A DNA stretch of 64,000 nucleotides, from assembly GCF_001426265.1 (NCBI RefSeq), contig NZ_LMDG01000010.1:1-64000 (forward strand), written 5' to 3'. A program made the position numbers and the translations under genes. The stretch is from Rhizobium sp. Root1220 (GTDB lineage Bacteria > Pseudomonadota > Alphaproteobacteria > Rhizobiales > Rhizobiaceae). The notes under the pieces were generated by a model. The model ran no database searches, had not been told where the DNA came from, and was given only the letters and a program-made list of their open reading frames with translations. Positions 1-8,144 of this stretch are shown here, piece by piece; the stretch's first letter is position 1, and the number at the start of each line of letters is the position of its first letter.

Positions 1-35
1 GTCTCGTCGGCGATCTTTGCGAGCGTCGCTGCATC

Positions 36-165
36 CAGCCATCCGACGCGCGGTCATAAACATCCTCCTATCAGCGTCATCCCCAGAACGATGTCCTCAC
101 CAGCCATCCGACGCGCGGTCATAAACATCCTCCTATCAGCGTCATCCCCAGAACGATGTCCTCAC
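36..165. repeat. Perfect 65-bp tandem duplication
   Basis: Bases 36-100 are repeated without a mismatch at 101-165. The unit begins CAGCCATCCGACGCG and ends GATGTCCTCAC. On the minus strand each copy carries a GGAGG ribosome-binding site followed by ATGACC, so a translation start has been duplicated. Because 65 is not a multiple of three, the upstream start reads through the unit and stops at the TGA inside the second start. The identity of the copies implies a recent event. Confidence 0.95.
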
Positions 166-344
166 TGCAGAATCCGCTTCAGATCGCCAAAATACATTCT
201 GCCAAAGTAGTGCTAGGACGGATCGACATTCCCAAATCGCTTGATCGCTGATTCATAGGACACCGTGTTGCGCCACGGAGGCCCTGTCATGGCGGTGAAG
301 CGGTATAGACTAGCAGGCCAACTGGCCGAAGCCGCGGACATCAT
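162..344 (-). pseudogene. C-terminal fragment of an unidentified gene with an in-frame stop
   Basis: On the minus strand the frame from 344 to 162 reads like the end of a real protein (ASLYRFTAMTGPPWRN, then YESAIKRFGNVDPS), hits TAG at 213-215, and continues in the same frame as HYFGRMYFGDLKRILQ to a TGA at 162-164. Protein-like residues on both sides of a single TAG suggest a nonsense mutation in a gene remnant. Upstream, the frame is closed by a stop near 360, so the rest of the gene is gone. The family is not recognised. The following minus-strand gene would start at about 57 and leaves the window. Confidence 0.5.
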
Positions 345-438
345 TCCATAGGATCCCGACTAGCTTTGCGTTGCCGGGACACTCACCCTTGGCTACAATT
401 CATATCTCGCCCGTGAAACAGATTCCCCGGAGCACCTT

Positions 439-1593
439 ATGCAAATTGAACCGCACCAGCGGATCTACGTCTGCTTCTTCCTTTTCGCGGTCTCTATGGG
501 AGCCATGCTTTCGCGCCTCCCGGATCTTCAAGACGCTCTTCAGATCAGTAAATCCGAGTTGGGATTGACTCTGATCGGTGCGGCAATCGGCGCATTGGTT
601 TCACTAACATTTTCGTCCCCGTTGGTCGCACGCCTCGGCGCTCGGACCACCGCGTTCCTCACTGTCCTCGGTACATCGGCGCTCCTCGCGCTTGTTCCGT
701 GGATGAATGCGGCCCCTCTCGTCTTTGGCCTGCTGTTTTTCGAAGGCTTGCTGGCCGGAGCGCTCGAAATAAATCTCAACGTTGAACTGGATCGCATCGA
801 GGCACAGATCGGTCGTAGCGTAATGAACAGGGCTCACGGATTCTGGAGCCTTGGTTTCTTCGTGACGGCGCTTACATCGGCTTTCATCCGACAAGCAGGC
901 ATATCTATGCAATTGCATCTTGCGCTAACGTTCGTATTTGTCCTGGTGGTGGGAGCCCTTGTGATATTGGGGATGCGCAATACCCCTGCCCGATACCAGG
1001 CTGAGCACACCGAAGCCGGACACATAGCGCTGCCGACGGTTGGCTTGCTACCACTTTGCATTATTGGCTTTGCGGCGTTTCTCGTGGAAGGCGCAGGCAT
1101 CGACTGGTCAGCGATCTACATGCGTGACATTTTTCACTCTGAACCCTTCATCGGGGGGTTAGGCCTCACGCTCTTTACCTTCTTTATGGCTATAACGCGC
1201 TTGTTTGCCGATCCATTTGTCGATCGTTTTGGTTCTCGGTCTGTCGCGGCCGTACTGCTGGTTGTTTCAGCGATCGGGATCTGTGCAGTCTGGCTCGCCC
1301 CCAACCCGCACGTTGCTCTTATGGGGTTCGCTCTCATGGGGGGCGGTTGCAGTGCGGTTTATCCGCTCGCCATTTCAGCAGCGGCGCAGCGTGTGGACCG
1401 GGCAGCGCATTTGAACGTGGCCGCGTTGGGTCAAATCTCGTTTGTTGTGTTTTTTCTTGCTCCACCACTCCTCGGTTTTGTGGCGGAACATATAGGGATC
1501 CGTACGTCCTATCTTGTTTGTCTACCAGTCGTTCTGTCAGCGTTGGTCTGCGTTCGCGCATTGTTGCCTCGGCCGGGACTTGTCGCGGCGTGA
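439..1593 (+). CDS. MFS transporter, YbjJ-like
   Basis: A 384-residue polytopic inner-membrane protein with about twelve hydrophobic segments in two halves and the charged central loop near residues 185-200 typical of major facilitator permeases. The N-terminal stretch LSRLPDLQDALQISKSELG and the G-A-R loop after helix 2 resemble the YbjJ/fucose-permease-like branch. It is the usual length for that branch, which exports or imports unidentified small solutes. The start at 439 is supported by GGAG six bases upstream. It stands alone between decayed DNA and a convergent gene. Substrate cannot be inferred. Confidence 0.8.
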   Translation: MQIEPHQRIYVCFFLFAVSMGAMLSRLPDLQDALQISKSELGLTLIGAAIGALVSLTFSSPLVARLGARTTAFLTVLGTSALLALVPWMNAAPLVFGLLFFEGLLAGALEINLNVELDRIEAQIGRSVMNRAHGFWSLGFFVTALTSAFIRQAGISMQLHLALTFVFVLVVGALVILGMRNTPARYQAEHTEAGHIALPTVGLLPLCIIGFAAFLVEGAGIDWSAIYMRDIFHSEPFIGGLGLTLFTFFMAITRLFADPFVDRFGSRSVAAVLLVVSAIGICAVWLAPNPHVALMGFALMGGGCSAVYPLAISAAAQRVDRAAHLNVAALGQISFVVFFLAPPLLGFVAEHIGIRTSYLVCLPVVLSALVCVRALLPRPGLVAA

Positions 1594-1665
1594 AGGCGCG
1601 AAGAGTGGCTTAGCGGCCGCAGGACAGCTTAACTTTGGGATGTGCACACTTCTCTGAATGGCCAC

Positions 1666-3021
1666 TCAGTTGGCTGCAACGATTTCTTCAGCAACAGCCT
1701 TGGCCTGCACTCTGATGTCTGGAACGGCCGTTATCTCCCAGAATTGCCCAGTCGTCAGGGCGCCCACTGCAAAAAGCCGTCCCCCTGAATTTTGAGAAGC
1801 AGGCGTCACCGCGGAACGGTCATTCACCTCGATGCCAAGGCCGAGGGGATCGGGCGCAATCAAGCCTGTCCTCATCATCTCGCTCAGAAGCGGAGAATGT
1901 CCAATTCCCGCGCGCTCCATGCCTGTACAATTGACCAGCCAGTCGGTTCGAATTTCCGCAATGTCTGGACGACCTCGTACCCTGTACCGGACAAAGACAC
2001 CTCCTTTGCCCATCTCTATCGATTTCAGAAATCCGGCGCGAAATCGGACAGTACCGTCGCCAACAAGCGTCTCGAATCTCTCAAAAACGTCCGGCGCAAC
2101 GCGATGGCGGTGGATGTTCCACCATGGCAGCGCGTGGCGCAGAAACCGCGATCGCGCGTCGGGTGCAAGCCGCTGCCAAAGTGCCTGAGTCACGGGCCGC
2201 AGACCATCCATCACCGCACGCCAGTCTTCCACCTCCCTCGCCTTCGAACGCAGTATTCTCAAGATTTCACTGATGCGGTCCGGCAGCGTTTGCACATCAG
2301 TCTGGGATGGAGAAGGTGGCACCTTGACATGGCCGAGAGGTGCAAGCCCCCGGCGCGAGAGGACGTCGATCCTACCGATATGGCCATGGGCGCGAAGTGC
2401 CAGAACCTGGTCGATCATCGTCAGGCCGGAGCCCAGAATACAAACATCGTCGGACGACGCCACCCGTCCCAGCCACGAAAGCCGCCACGGATTCCTGACA
2501 ATGCGCGACCGTCCAGGCGCGGGAATGCCACTCGGCTCAACGGGAAGACTTGCATTGCCCACGCCGAGACAGAGCACGATATTCTTGCCGGCGATCTCAT
2601 CGCCATTGTCGAGTTGAAAACCGAACGTGGCACTGTACCGCTCGACACATCCGGTCGCCTTTGCCTTTATAAAGTCCACCCGGCAGCGTCCAGCGCGTTT
2701 CCGAAGAAGCCCCGCCAGCGTGTCGCGGAGATAGAGACCATAGTCGCTGCGGGATGCAAAATCGCTCTCCTGCAGTCGTTTGTTGCGGCTTTCCAGCCAG
2801 TCGACGAAGTCCCGCGGCCGGCCCGGATACAGGCTCATTCGGCCCGCGGGCACATTCAACCGATGAAGATAGAGCTCCGTCCGGTAGGCAGTCCCACGAC
2901 CGAAACCGGGGTCATCGCCGACGATAGCGATCGCCGCAGAACCGGGAAGGCGTTCGATGAGATTGCAGGTAACCGCGATTGCCGAAAAACCGGAGCCGAC
3001 CACGATGACATCGTAAATCAA
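1666..3021 (-). CDS. FAD/NAD(P)-binding oxidoreductase (COG4529-like)
   Basis: A cytoplasmic flavoprotein of 451 residues. The N-terminus IYDVIVVGSGFSAIAV is a Rossmann dinucleotide-binding motif (GxGxxA), and a second nucleotide-binding stretch DDVCILGSGLTMID lies near residue 195, as in the NAD_binding_9 family. The start is chosen at a TTG codon at 3021 because AGGAG lies at 3028-3032 with ideal spacing; a longer TTG start at 3042 has no such site. Family members are poorly characterised, some resembling hydroxyacylglutathione or siderophore-type monooxygenases. It is divergent from tauA, so the two could share the 3.0-3.5 kb promoter region, but a role in taurine use is only a guess. Confidence 0.75.
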   Translation of the reverse strand: MIYDVIVVGSGFSAIAVTCNLIERLPGSAAIAIVGDDPGFGRGTAYRTELYLHRLNVPAGRMSLYPGRPRDFVDWLESRNKRLQESDFASRSDYGLYLRDTLAGLLRKRAGRCRVDFIKAKATGCVERYSATFGFQLDNGDEIAGKNIVLCLGVGNASLPVEPSGIPAPGRSRIVRNPWRLSWLGRVASSDDVCILGSGLTMIDQVLALRAHGHIGRIDVLSRRGLAPLGHVKVPPSPSQTDVQTLPDRISEILRILRSKAREVEDWRAVMDGLRPVTQALWQRLAPDARSRFLRHALPWWNIHRHRVAPDVFERFETLVGDGTVRFRAGFLKSIEMGKGGVFVRYRVRGRPDIAEIRTDWLVNCTGMERAGIGHSPLLSEMMRTGLIAPDPLGLGIEVNDRSAVTPASQNSGGRLFAVGALTTGQFWEITAVPDIRVQAKAVAEEIVAAN

Positions 3022-3495
3022 TGCGTTCTCCTGAAGGCCCAATTCGGCTCGACGTCGTCATCCACCAGCCAATTTAGCCCTTTGCGCCGGTTTTGCAGTC
3101 TTTCTGCCTTCAACCATCTCGGCATGCTCACAGCCTTGGATTTCGTGCTTCTGTTGGTTTACTGGCTGCCAAATGCCGCAAGCCTTCAGTTCGTGGCCGC
3201 CATGCGCGTCAGATTTCGTAGACTTGGGACCGAATTTGCTCTTTCGTCGTTGACCATCTGCCCCTCCAAATACGTTCGTGATGAAACTGGCGCGGGAGCG
3301 GGCGATTGCAAGCAGTCGCGGCAGGCGCCATGGCGGGCCTCGTGAAGAATGTTGGCGGGCAGCAAAAGCGCGGCAAACAATTATTCTTAAAGTCTATAAA
3401 AATAGTTTGTTATTTCTCTTCCCCGCCCGTTTTGGCAGCTAGGCTTTGAGCGTGAATTCTTAGGCGCGAAGGCCAGGACAACAAGGGGCATCACC
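3022..3495. promoter_or_regulatory. Divergent promoter region upstream of tauA
   Basis: No convincing gene is seen in this 470-bp gap between the divergent FAD protein and tauA. An AT-rich block at 3380-3420 contrasts with the GC-rich surroundings and includes the small inverted repeat CTATAAAAATAG at 3394-3405. It is the likely site of tauA promoter control, probably by a sulfur-starvation regulator, which is an inference. AAGGGG lies about 10 bases before the tauA ATG. Confidence 0.4.
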
Positions 3496-4500
3496 ATGAA
3501 TCTCAAGAATCTACTGACTGCGGTCGTGTTTGGCGTCAGCATCGCCACGGCTGCCGAAGCAGCGGACAAGAAGGTCGTCGTTGCCTACCAGACCGACGCT
3601 CTACCGTCGTCAGTGGCAATCGCAAACGGCGATTTTGCCAGGGAAACCGGATACGATATCGACTTCCGCAAGTTCAATTCCGGCGCCGAAATCTTCGCTG
3701 CCATCGCCTCCGGCGACGTTCAGATCGGCTATGTCGGTTCCAGCCCCTTTGCGGCCGCTGCCTCACGCGGGCTTGAAGTGAAGGCCTTCTACCTGTCTTC
3801 GATCTCGGGAATCGATGAGGCGCTGGTCGTGCGCAACGGCTCGGGCATCGAAAGCTTGAATGATCTGAAGGGTAAGAAGCTTGCGGCAGCGCCGGTCTCC
3901 ACCGACCACTATCAGCTGCTGGCACTGATCAAGTCTCTCGGCCTGTCCGAGAAAGACGTTCAGGTCTTCGCAATTCCTCAGCCGGAGATCGTTGCCGGCT
4001 ATAATCGCGGCGACATCGACGGCGGCTTCGTCTGGGATCCGGCGCTGTCCGAACTCAAGAAGAACGGCAAGGTTCTCGTCACATCCAAGGACGTCGCCGA
4101 CAAGGGCGCGCCAACCTTTTCCGCCTGGGTGGCTACATCGAAGTTCGCGACAGACAATCCGAAGTTCCTGAAAGGCTTCGCCGCAGTCATCAGCAAGGAG
4201 TATGCATCGTTTGCTTCCGACAAGGCCGCATGGGGTCCGGAAAGCGACAACGCCAAGGCGCTTGCCAAACTGCTGGGCGGCACTGCCGAACAGCAGGCTG
4301 CCGCTCTCAAGAACCTGACGCTTCTGACACCGGAAGTTCAGGCCTCCGACGCCTGGCTTGGCGGCGGCGAAAAGTCCGGTGCCGGAAAAATTCTCAAGGA
4401 CACCGCCAGCTTCCTGAAGGAACAGGGCAAAATCTCAGAAGTCCTGCCGAACTACGGCAACTTCGTCACCGCGGACGCCTTGAACACCGCAACAAACTGA
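3496..4500 (+). CDS. tauA: Taurine ABC transporter substrate-binding protein
   Basis: A 334-residue periplasmic binding protein. Residues 1-22 form a Sec signal peptide with cleavage near AEA-ADK. The mature protein has the TauA/SsuA-type NMT1 fold, with the motifs GYDIDFRKFNSGAEI, ASGDVQIGYVGSSPFAAA and the hinge region GGFVWDPALSEL that are characteristic of taurine-binding proteins. It would capture taurine or a related alkanesulfonate for the TauBC transporter encoded immediately downstream. No tauD dioxygenase follows, so desulfonation must be encoded elsewhere or use another route. Confidence 0.9.
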   Translation: MNLKNLLTAVVFGVSIATAAEAADKKVVVAYQTDALPSSVAIANGDFARETGYDIDFRKFNSGAEIFAAIASGDVQIGYVGSSPFAAAASRGLEVKAFYLSSISGIDEALVVRNGSGIESLNDLKGKKLAAAPVSTDHYQLLALIKSLGLSEKDVQVFAIPQPEIVAGYNRGDIDGGFVWDPALSELKKNGKVLVTSKDVADKGAPTFSAWVATSKFATDNPKFLKGFAAVISKEYASFASDKAAWGPESDNAKALAKLLGGTAEQQAAALKNLTLLTPEVQASDAWLGGGEKSGAGKILKDTASFLKEQGKISEVLPNYGNFVTADALNTATN

Positions 4501-4508
4501 TCCTCCCT

Positions 4509-4540
4509 GACGCTGGCGCGCAATCCTGTGCGCCGGCGTC
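4509..4540 (+). other. Stem-loop between tauA and tauB
   Basis: GACGCTGGCGCGCA (4509-4522) pairs with TGTGCGCCGGCGTC (4527-4540) through a 14-pair stem with two G-T wobbles and a four-base loop ATCC. There is no following T-run. Placed straight after the binding-protein stop codon, it most likely protects the tauA 3' end or attenuates transcription, giving more binding protein than ATPase and permease. Confidence 0.7.
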
Positions 4541-4560
4541 GAACTCATTGGAAATGACAC

Positions 4561-5349
4561 ATGCTGAAAGTCGATCATGCCAGCGTCTTCTTTGCGGCCC
4601 GTGATGGCCGCACTGTTCATGCGCTGGACCGGGTATCGTTCGACATCCCCGAACGCGGTTTCGTTGTCGCCCTTGGTGCTTCGGGATGCGGGAAATCCAC
4701 ACTGCTCAATGCCATCGCCGGCTTCCTTCCGCTCTCTGAAGGAGCGATCACGCTTGAGGGACGGGCCGTCGAGCGTCCCGGTGCCGATCGCGGCGTCGTT
4801 TTCCAGAAGGATTCTCTGCTGCCCTGGAAGTCCGTCCTCGAAAACGTGGCTCTCGGCCTGAAGTTCGCGGGCGTCAGGAGACAGACGCGCAATGAGCAAG
4901 CATTGGAATTGCTCCGTCTCGTCGGCCTTGCCGACTTCGCTCAATCATTTCCCTATGAACTTTCCGGCGGCATGCGCCAGCGCGTCGGCATCGCCCGTGC
5001 TCTCGCTACCGATCCGGACATCCTGTTGATGGACGAGCCTTTTGGCGCGCTCGACAGCCTGACGCGGGAGCAGATGCAGGAATTGCTGGTTTCGGTTTGG
5101 GCACAAACAGCCAAGAAAGTCTTCTTCATCACACATTCAATCGAGGAAGCGCTGTTTCTCGGCACGCAAATCCTTGTCATGTCGCCTCGGCCAGGGCGCG
5201 TGGTGGCGCGTTTCGATCTCGATTTCGTCAATCGGTTTGCGGAGACCGGTGATGCCCGCTCCATCAAGGCTTCGGCGGAATTCGCGGAGTTGCGCGAGGA
5301 GATACGGAGCATCCTTCATCGAGCCGACGATTTCAGGAGCGCTGCATGA
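4561..5349 (+). CDS. tauB: Taurine ABC transporter ATP-binding protein
   Basis: A 262-residue ABC ATPase. Walker [10 protein letters not shown] is at residues 39-47, a Q-loop [13 protein letters not shown] near 80, the signature LSGGMRQR near 137, and Walker [14 protein letters not shown] near 158. The [14 protein letters not shown] stretch is typical of the nitrate/sulfonate/taurine subfamily. It powers uptake of the TauA ligand through TauC. Its stop overlaps the tauC start by four bases, so the two are translationally coupled. Confidence 0.9.
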   Translation: MLKVDHASVFFAARDGRTVHALDRVSFDIPERGFVVALGASGCGKSTLLNAIAGFLPLSEGAITLEGRAVERPGADRGVVFQKDSLLPWKSVLENVALGLKFAGVRRQTRNEQALELLRLVGLADFAQSFPYELSGGMRQRVGIARALATDPDILLMDEPFGALDSLTREQMQELLVSVWAQTAKKVFFITHSIEEALFLGTQILVMSPRPGRVVARFDLDFVNRFAETGDARSIKASAEFAELREEIRSILHRADDFRSAA

Positions 5350-6203
5350 GCGAGGTCACGGAAGCATCATCATTGCGCGCGGCCGCGCCTGCGGCCCCAC
5401 AGGTTAAGCTCGTCAAAATGGCAAGCTTCGGCGTCGGCGAAAAACCGACGGTATCAATCAGCATCGTGACGGCATTGGCCATCATTGCTCTCTGGTGGTT
5501 CGTAGCGAAACTTGGCCTCGTGTCGCATCTTTTCCTGCCACGGCCCGACGAAGTCCTGACGCAGATAGGCAACGTCTACCGCGATGGTTACGCCGGCGCG
5601 TCGCTATTCGAGCATATCCGCGCCAGTCTGTTTCGTATCGTTGTAGCCGGCATCATCGCAATCGCCGCTGGCATACCGCTCGGGCTGCTGATGGGGCTCA
5701 ATCGTTGGGCAAAGGGCATTCTTGATACGCCCATCGAGTTCTATTGGCCGCTTCCGCCCCTGTCCTATCTGCCGCTGATGATTATCTGGCTCGGCATCGG
5801 CGAGACGTCGAAAATCACGTTGCTGGTGCTCGCGATGTTCGCTCCGATCTGCCTCTCGGCGCAGGCCGGCGTGCGCTCCTTGCCGATCGAACGCGTCAAC
5901 GCCGCCCGCTCGCTTGGAGCAAGCCGGCTGCAACTCTTTCTCAATATCGTCCTGCCATCGGCACTGCCGGAAATCTTGACGGGCGTGCGGATCGCCGCCG
6001 GGATCGGCTGGGGAACGCTGGTTGCTGCCGAACTGATTGCCTCCACACGCGGGATCGGCTTCATGATCATGTCGGCCTCGCAGTTCCTCGCCACCGACGT
6101 CGTCTTCGTCGGCATTGGGATTATCGCCATCTGTGCCTTCGCCTTTTCCGCCGGCATTCGGTTCCTGGAGACCGTGCTTGTTCCGTGGAAAGGCAAGATC
6201 TGA
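5346..6203 (+). CDS. tauC: Taurine ABC transporter permease
   Basis: A 285-residue inner-membrane permease of the TauC/SsuC type, with about six membrane segments. The EAA loop that contacts the ATPase is visible as [24 protein letters not shown] around residues 180-205. The N-terminal 40 residues are hydrophilic and alanine-rich, and cytoplasmic. The ATGA overlap with tauB indicates one operon, tauABC. Sulfonate specificity is inferred from the binding protein. Confidence 0.9.
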   Translation: MSEVTEASSLRAAAPAAPQVKLVKMASFGVGEKPTVSISIVTALAIIALWWFVAKLGLVSHLFLPRPDEVLTQIGNVYRDGYAGASLFEHIRASLFRIVVAGIIAIAAGIPLGLLMGLNRWAKGILDTPIEFYWPLPPLSYLPLMIIWLGIGETSKITLLVLAMFAPICLSAQAGVRSLPIERVNAARSLGASRLQLFLNIVLPSALPEILTGVRIAAGIGWGTLVAAELIASTRGIGFMIMSASQFLATDVVFVGIGIIAICAFAFSAGIRFLETVLVPWKGKI

Positions 6204-6409
6204 CGGCGCGCGTGCGACGGACCGGGAAAGCCAAGTGAAGGCCCGAGACATGTGAGAAGCCGGGCACCAAACATTGACCGGGTCCCTTCTGATTGGCTTG
6301 GGCGGCGCTGACTGCGCTTTGGGTGTCATGGCAGCCATTTGCGCCCGGCCACATTGCTGCCTTTGCAACGATGCTGGACCCAATGCCATGGCGGCAAACC
6401 GCGTTGCGT

Positions 6410-6553
6410 TCACAGCCGGTCTGTTGCCCTTTTGGCCAGCTCTTCCAACGTCATGTCGTCCAGCGCCTCCGCTATGGCGTCGCGCAATTCGCTATTGGAG
6501 GATCGAATGAGGCAGGCATATGTTGCCCAAAAGACAGCCGTCGTACCCGACAT
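6410..6553 (-). CDS. Small hypothetical protein (47 aa), last gene of the small-protein operon
   Basis: The minus-strand frame 6553-6410 gives 47 residues, MSGTTAVFWATYACLIRSS followed by an acidic, helical tail ending EEALDDMTLEELAKRATDRL-like residues. The tail is strongly protein-like. It follows the serine hydrolase stop by 21 bp and lies, in the same frame, directly beyond that TAG. No good ribosome-binding site precedes the ATG, so it could be a weakly translated separate gene, a readthrough extension, or a residue of a longer ancestral gene. Function unknown. Confidence 0.4.
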   Translation of the reverse strand: MSGTTAVFWATYACLIRSSNSELRDAIAEALDDMTLEELAKRATDRL

Positions 6554-6574
6554 GTTGCAAAGCTGAAAGGCGTG

Positions 6575-7174
6575 CTAAGAGGCCGTCCATGCGAGCGCGT
6601 CTTCGCCGCGTCGTTTCTGCTGGATTTTTTTGAGATACGCCGCCTTTATCTTAAGTGTCTCCAGCAGCGCATAGCCGCCCGCCCACCGGCCGTAACCGCT
6701 GGCAATGTTGATATGCCCGGCCTGTCCGATGTTTCGAACCTCTGCCTTCCAAAGGCGCGAGAACAGCGTCAGGCGGTCGAGTGTCATATATTGATCGTTG
6801 AGACTGCCGACCACGATGGCCGGGAACGGAAGCGGTGCCGTCGGCATTGTACTGAACGATATATGCCCCGGGTGAAGTCTCTGCGTGGGTACGAGGTCGC
6901 ATGGCGCAACAAGCAACGCACCCTTGACCCTGCCTGCGGAAGCGCGCTGCGCCAGGTGCGCCGCGAGAACACATCCGAGGCTGTGAGCGACGATATAGGC
7001 TTCGCCCGCCGCGTCGAGTTCGGTTTCCAGAGCTGCGAGCCAACCGTTTAGTACAGGCCTGTTCCAGTCGAATTGTTTGACAAGGCGGCTGTCTGGATTT
7101 TCGTTCAGCCAATGACGCTGCCAGTGGCCCTCTGCAGAACCGAACAATCCGGGGAGGATGAGGACACGCGTCAT
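6575..7174 (-). CDS. RBBP9/YdeN-family serine hydrolase
   Basis: A cytoplasmic alpha/beta hydrolase of 199 residues, the usual length of the RBBP9/YdeN family. The N-terminal MTRVLILPGLFGSAEGHWQ carries the conserved LPG-GS-HWQ motif. The nucleophile serine sits in AHSLGCVLAAH near residue 67, the acid is in VVGSLNDQYM, and the histidine in GQAGHINIASGYG. The start at 7174 fits the family better than the upstream in-frame start, whose extra 47 residues overlap another small gene. The physiological substrate of the family is not known. It belongs to a minus-strand operon of tiny genes. Confidence 0.75.
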   Translation of the reverse strand: MTRVLILPGLFGSAEGHWQRHWLNENPDSRLVKQFDWNRPVLNGWLAALETELDAAGEAYIVAHSLGCVLAAHLAQRASAGRVKGALLVAPCDLVPTQRLHPGHISFSTMPTAPLPFPAIVVGSLNDQYMTLDRLTLFSRLWKAEVRNIGQAGHINIASGYGRWAGGYALLETLKIKAAYLKKIQQKRRGEDALAWTAS

Positions 7175-7193
7175 TCTACCTACCGTCGCCTGG

Positions 7194-7334
7194 TTAGAGG
7201 AGGCCGAAGACGAGTGCGAAAAGCAACGCAAACGAACCGGCGATCGAGGCGCGGTGAGCAGCCAGGCAAAGCCGGGAGATGATTGGCCGCCGAGGCTCGC
7301 GCCAAGTTCTTGCATCCAAATCGAAGGCTGCCAT
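7194..7334 (-). CDS. Small single-span membrane protein (46 aa)
   Basis: A 46-residue protein on the minus strand, too short for routine gene calling. The first half is charged (MAAFDLDARTWREPRRP) and the C-terminus is one hydrophobic helix, ASIAGSFALLFALVFGLL. An AAGGA lies about eight bases before the ATG. It starts 12 bp after the preceding small gene and ends 19 bp before the hydrolase start. The positive residues before the helix predict a cytoplasmic N-terminus. No family is recognised. Confidence 0.5.
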   Translation of the reverse strand: MAAFDLDARTWREPRRPIISRLCLAAHRASIAGSFALLFALVFGLL

Positions 7335-7346
7335 CAGATCATCCTT

Positions 7347-7520
7347 TCAATACCAGGGACCCGGAGCGCCGCTCCAGTAGTAAAGTTCGTATTCACGCGT
7401 GTCGAAACCCCGCACCTGATCGTGAGAAGCCACATTTCGAATAGGATGGTTATGTTCGGAAGGTCTGTGCTCCAGCAGCCGGCGAACAGCTGCTCTAAGA
7501 ACTCCGCTGATCTTCAACAT
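7347..7520 (-). CDS. Small hypothetical protein (57 aa)
   Basis: A 57-residue protein starting at 7520, where AGGAGG lies eight bases upstream of ATG. An upstream in-frame extension to 7595 overlaps the previous gene and is disfavoured. The N-terminus is basic (MLKISGVLRAAVRRLLEHR) and the C-terminus is aromatic and proline-rich (YELYYWSGAPGPWY), which looks conserved in style rather than random. Function unknown; probably co-transcribed with its neighbours. Confidence 0.55.
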   Translation of the reverse strand: MLKISGVLRAAVRRLLEHRPSEHNHPIRNVASHDQVRGFDTREYELYYWSGAPGPWY

Positions 7521-7551
7521 CGCATTGGCCTCCTGGCCTTGATCGATTGGA

Positions 7552-7725
7552 CTAACCGATGAGCTGATGACGGCTTGCGTTCGCCAATAGATCACGGCTC
7601 GATGCCACAGGTCCGAACAGCATCAGCAGCCTGTTCTCCTCGCGTTTCGAAAGCCGGTAGCGCCGGGCAAACTCGAAGACGCTCTGAGTATCGTCGATCG
7701 TGGATGAAGCCTCTGATCTTTCCAT
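7552..7725 (-). CDS. Small helical hypothetical protein (57 aa), first gene of operon
   Basis: A 57-residue protein. After an acidic start (MERSEASSTIDD) comes SVFEFARRYRLSKREENRL and then LLMLFGPVASSRDLLANA. This resembles small rhizobial proteins of unknown function with a FARxYxLSKxEE...LxxLFG pattern, recalled from memory and not searched. It could be a compact helical DNA- or protein-binding domain. It is the promoter-proximal member of a five-gene minus-strand unit. It is below usual gene-caller length limits. Confidence 0.6.
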   Translation of the reverse strand: MERSEASSTIDDTQSVFEFARRYRLSKREENRLLMLFGPVASSRDLLANASRHQLIG

Positions 7726-8144
7726 GTCCTGCCCGTCTCCTTGCAGCCGACCGGCACCAGTACGAAGGCAGCCAGCTCAACTCGGTGATGCAGGCAAAGT
7801 ATTATCTACTAATTTCATGGACTAAAGAAATGGCCGTTCAAATTGCGCGGCAGGCGAAGAATTTCGTTTCCTGTTAGTGGGCCACCTTGGTCCGCCAACG
7901 GAGCATCTTACTCGCCAAGGTCGAGGCGCGAACCAGCTCGGGAATTGACCACAAAAAAACCAGGCTTCAATCGGCTGAAGCCGCGAATGTCGGGCCCTCC
8001 AGCTCGCCATTCCGCGGCCTTTGCAATCGCAGGTGCATCGTGACATTTTGTGAATCGATACCGCCGGCCCCTCCATACCAGTGATAGTCCACTGTCGTGG
8101 TTTGAACCTGCACTGTCCTCCCGTGCCGTCACCCAAAGAGGCTG
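7726..8144. promoter_or_regulatory. Divergent intergenic region, small-protein operon / phosphotriesterase gene
   Basis: No gene is supported in these 419 bases. An AT-rich patch at 7800-7830 reads TAGTAGATAATAC on the minus strand, which could be a -10 region for the small-protein operon; no good -35 is evident. No strong repeat or operator was seen. The plus-strand gene at 8145 must be transcribed from the right-hand part. Confidence 0.3.

Noticed and set aside
36..165. CRISPR-like direct repeats
   Set aside because: Only two adjoining copies, with no spacer between them; it is a simple tandem duplication.
1792..3345. A 517-codon plus-strand open frame over the FAD/NAD(P)-binding gene
   Set aside because: It is the complement of a gene with clear dinucleotide-binding motifs; its own composition is rich in R, P, H and Q and has no recognisable motif.
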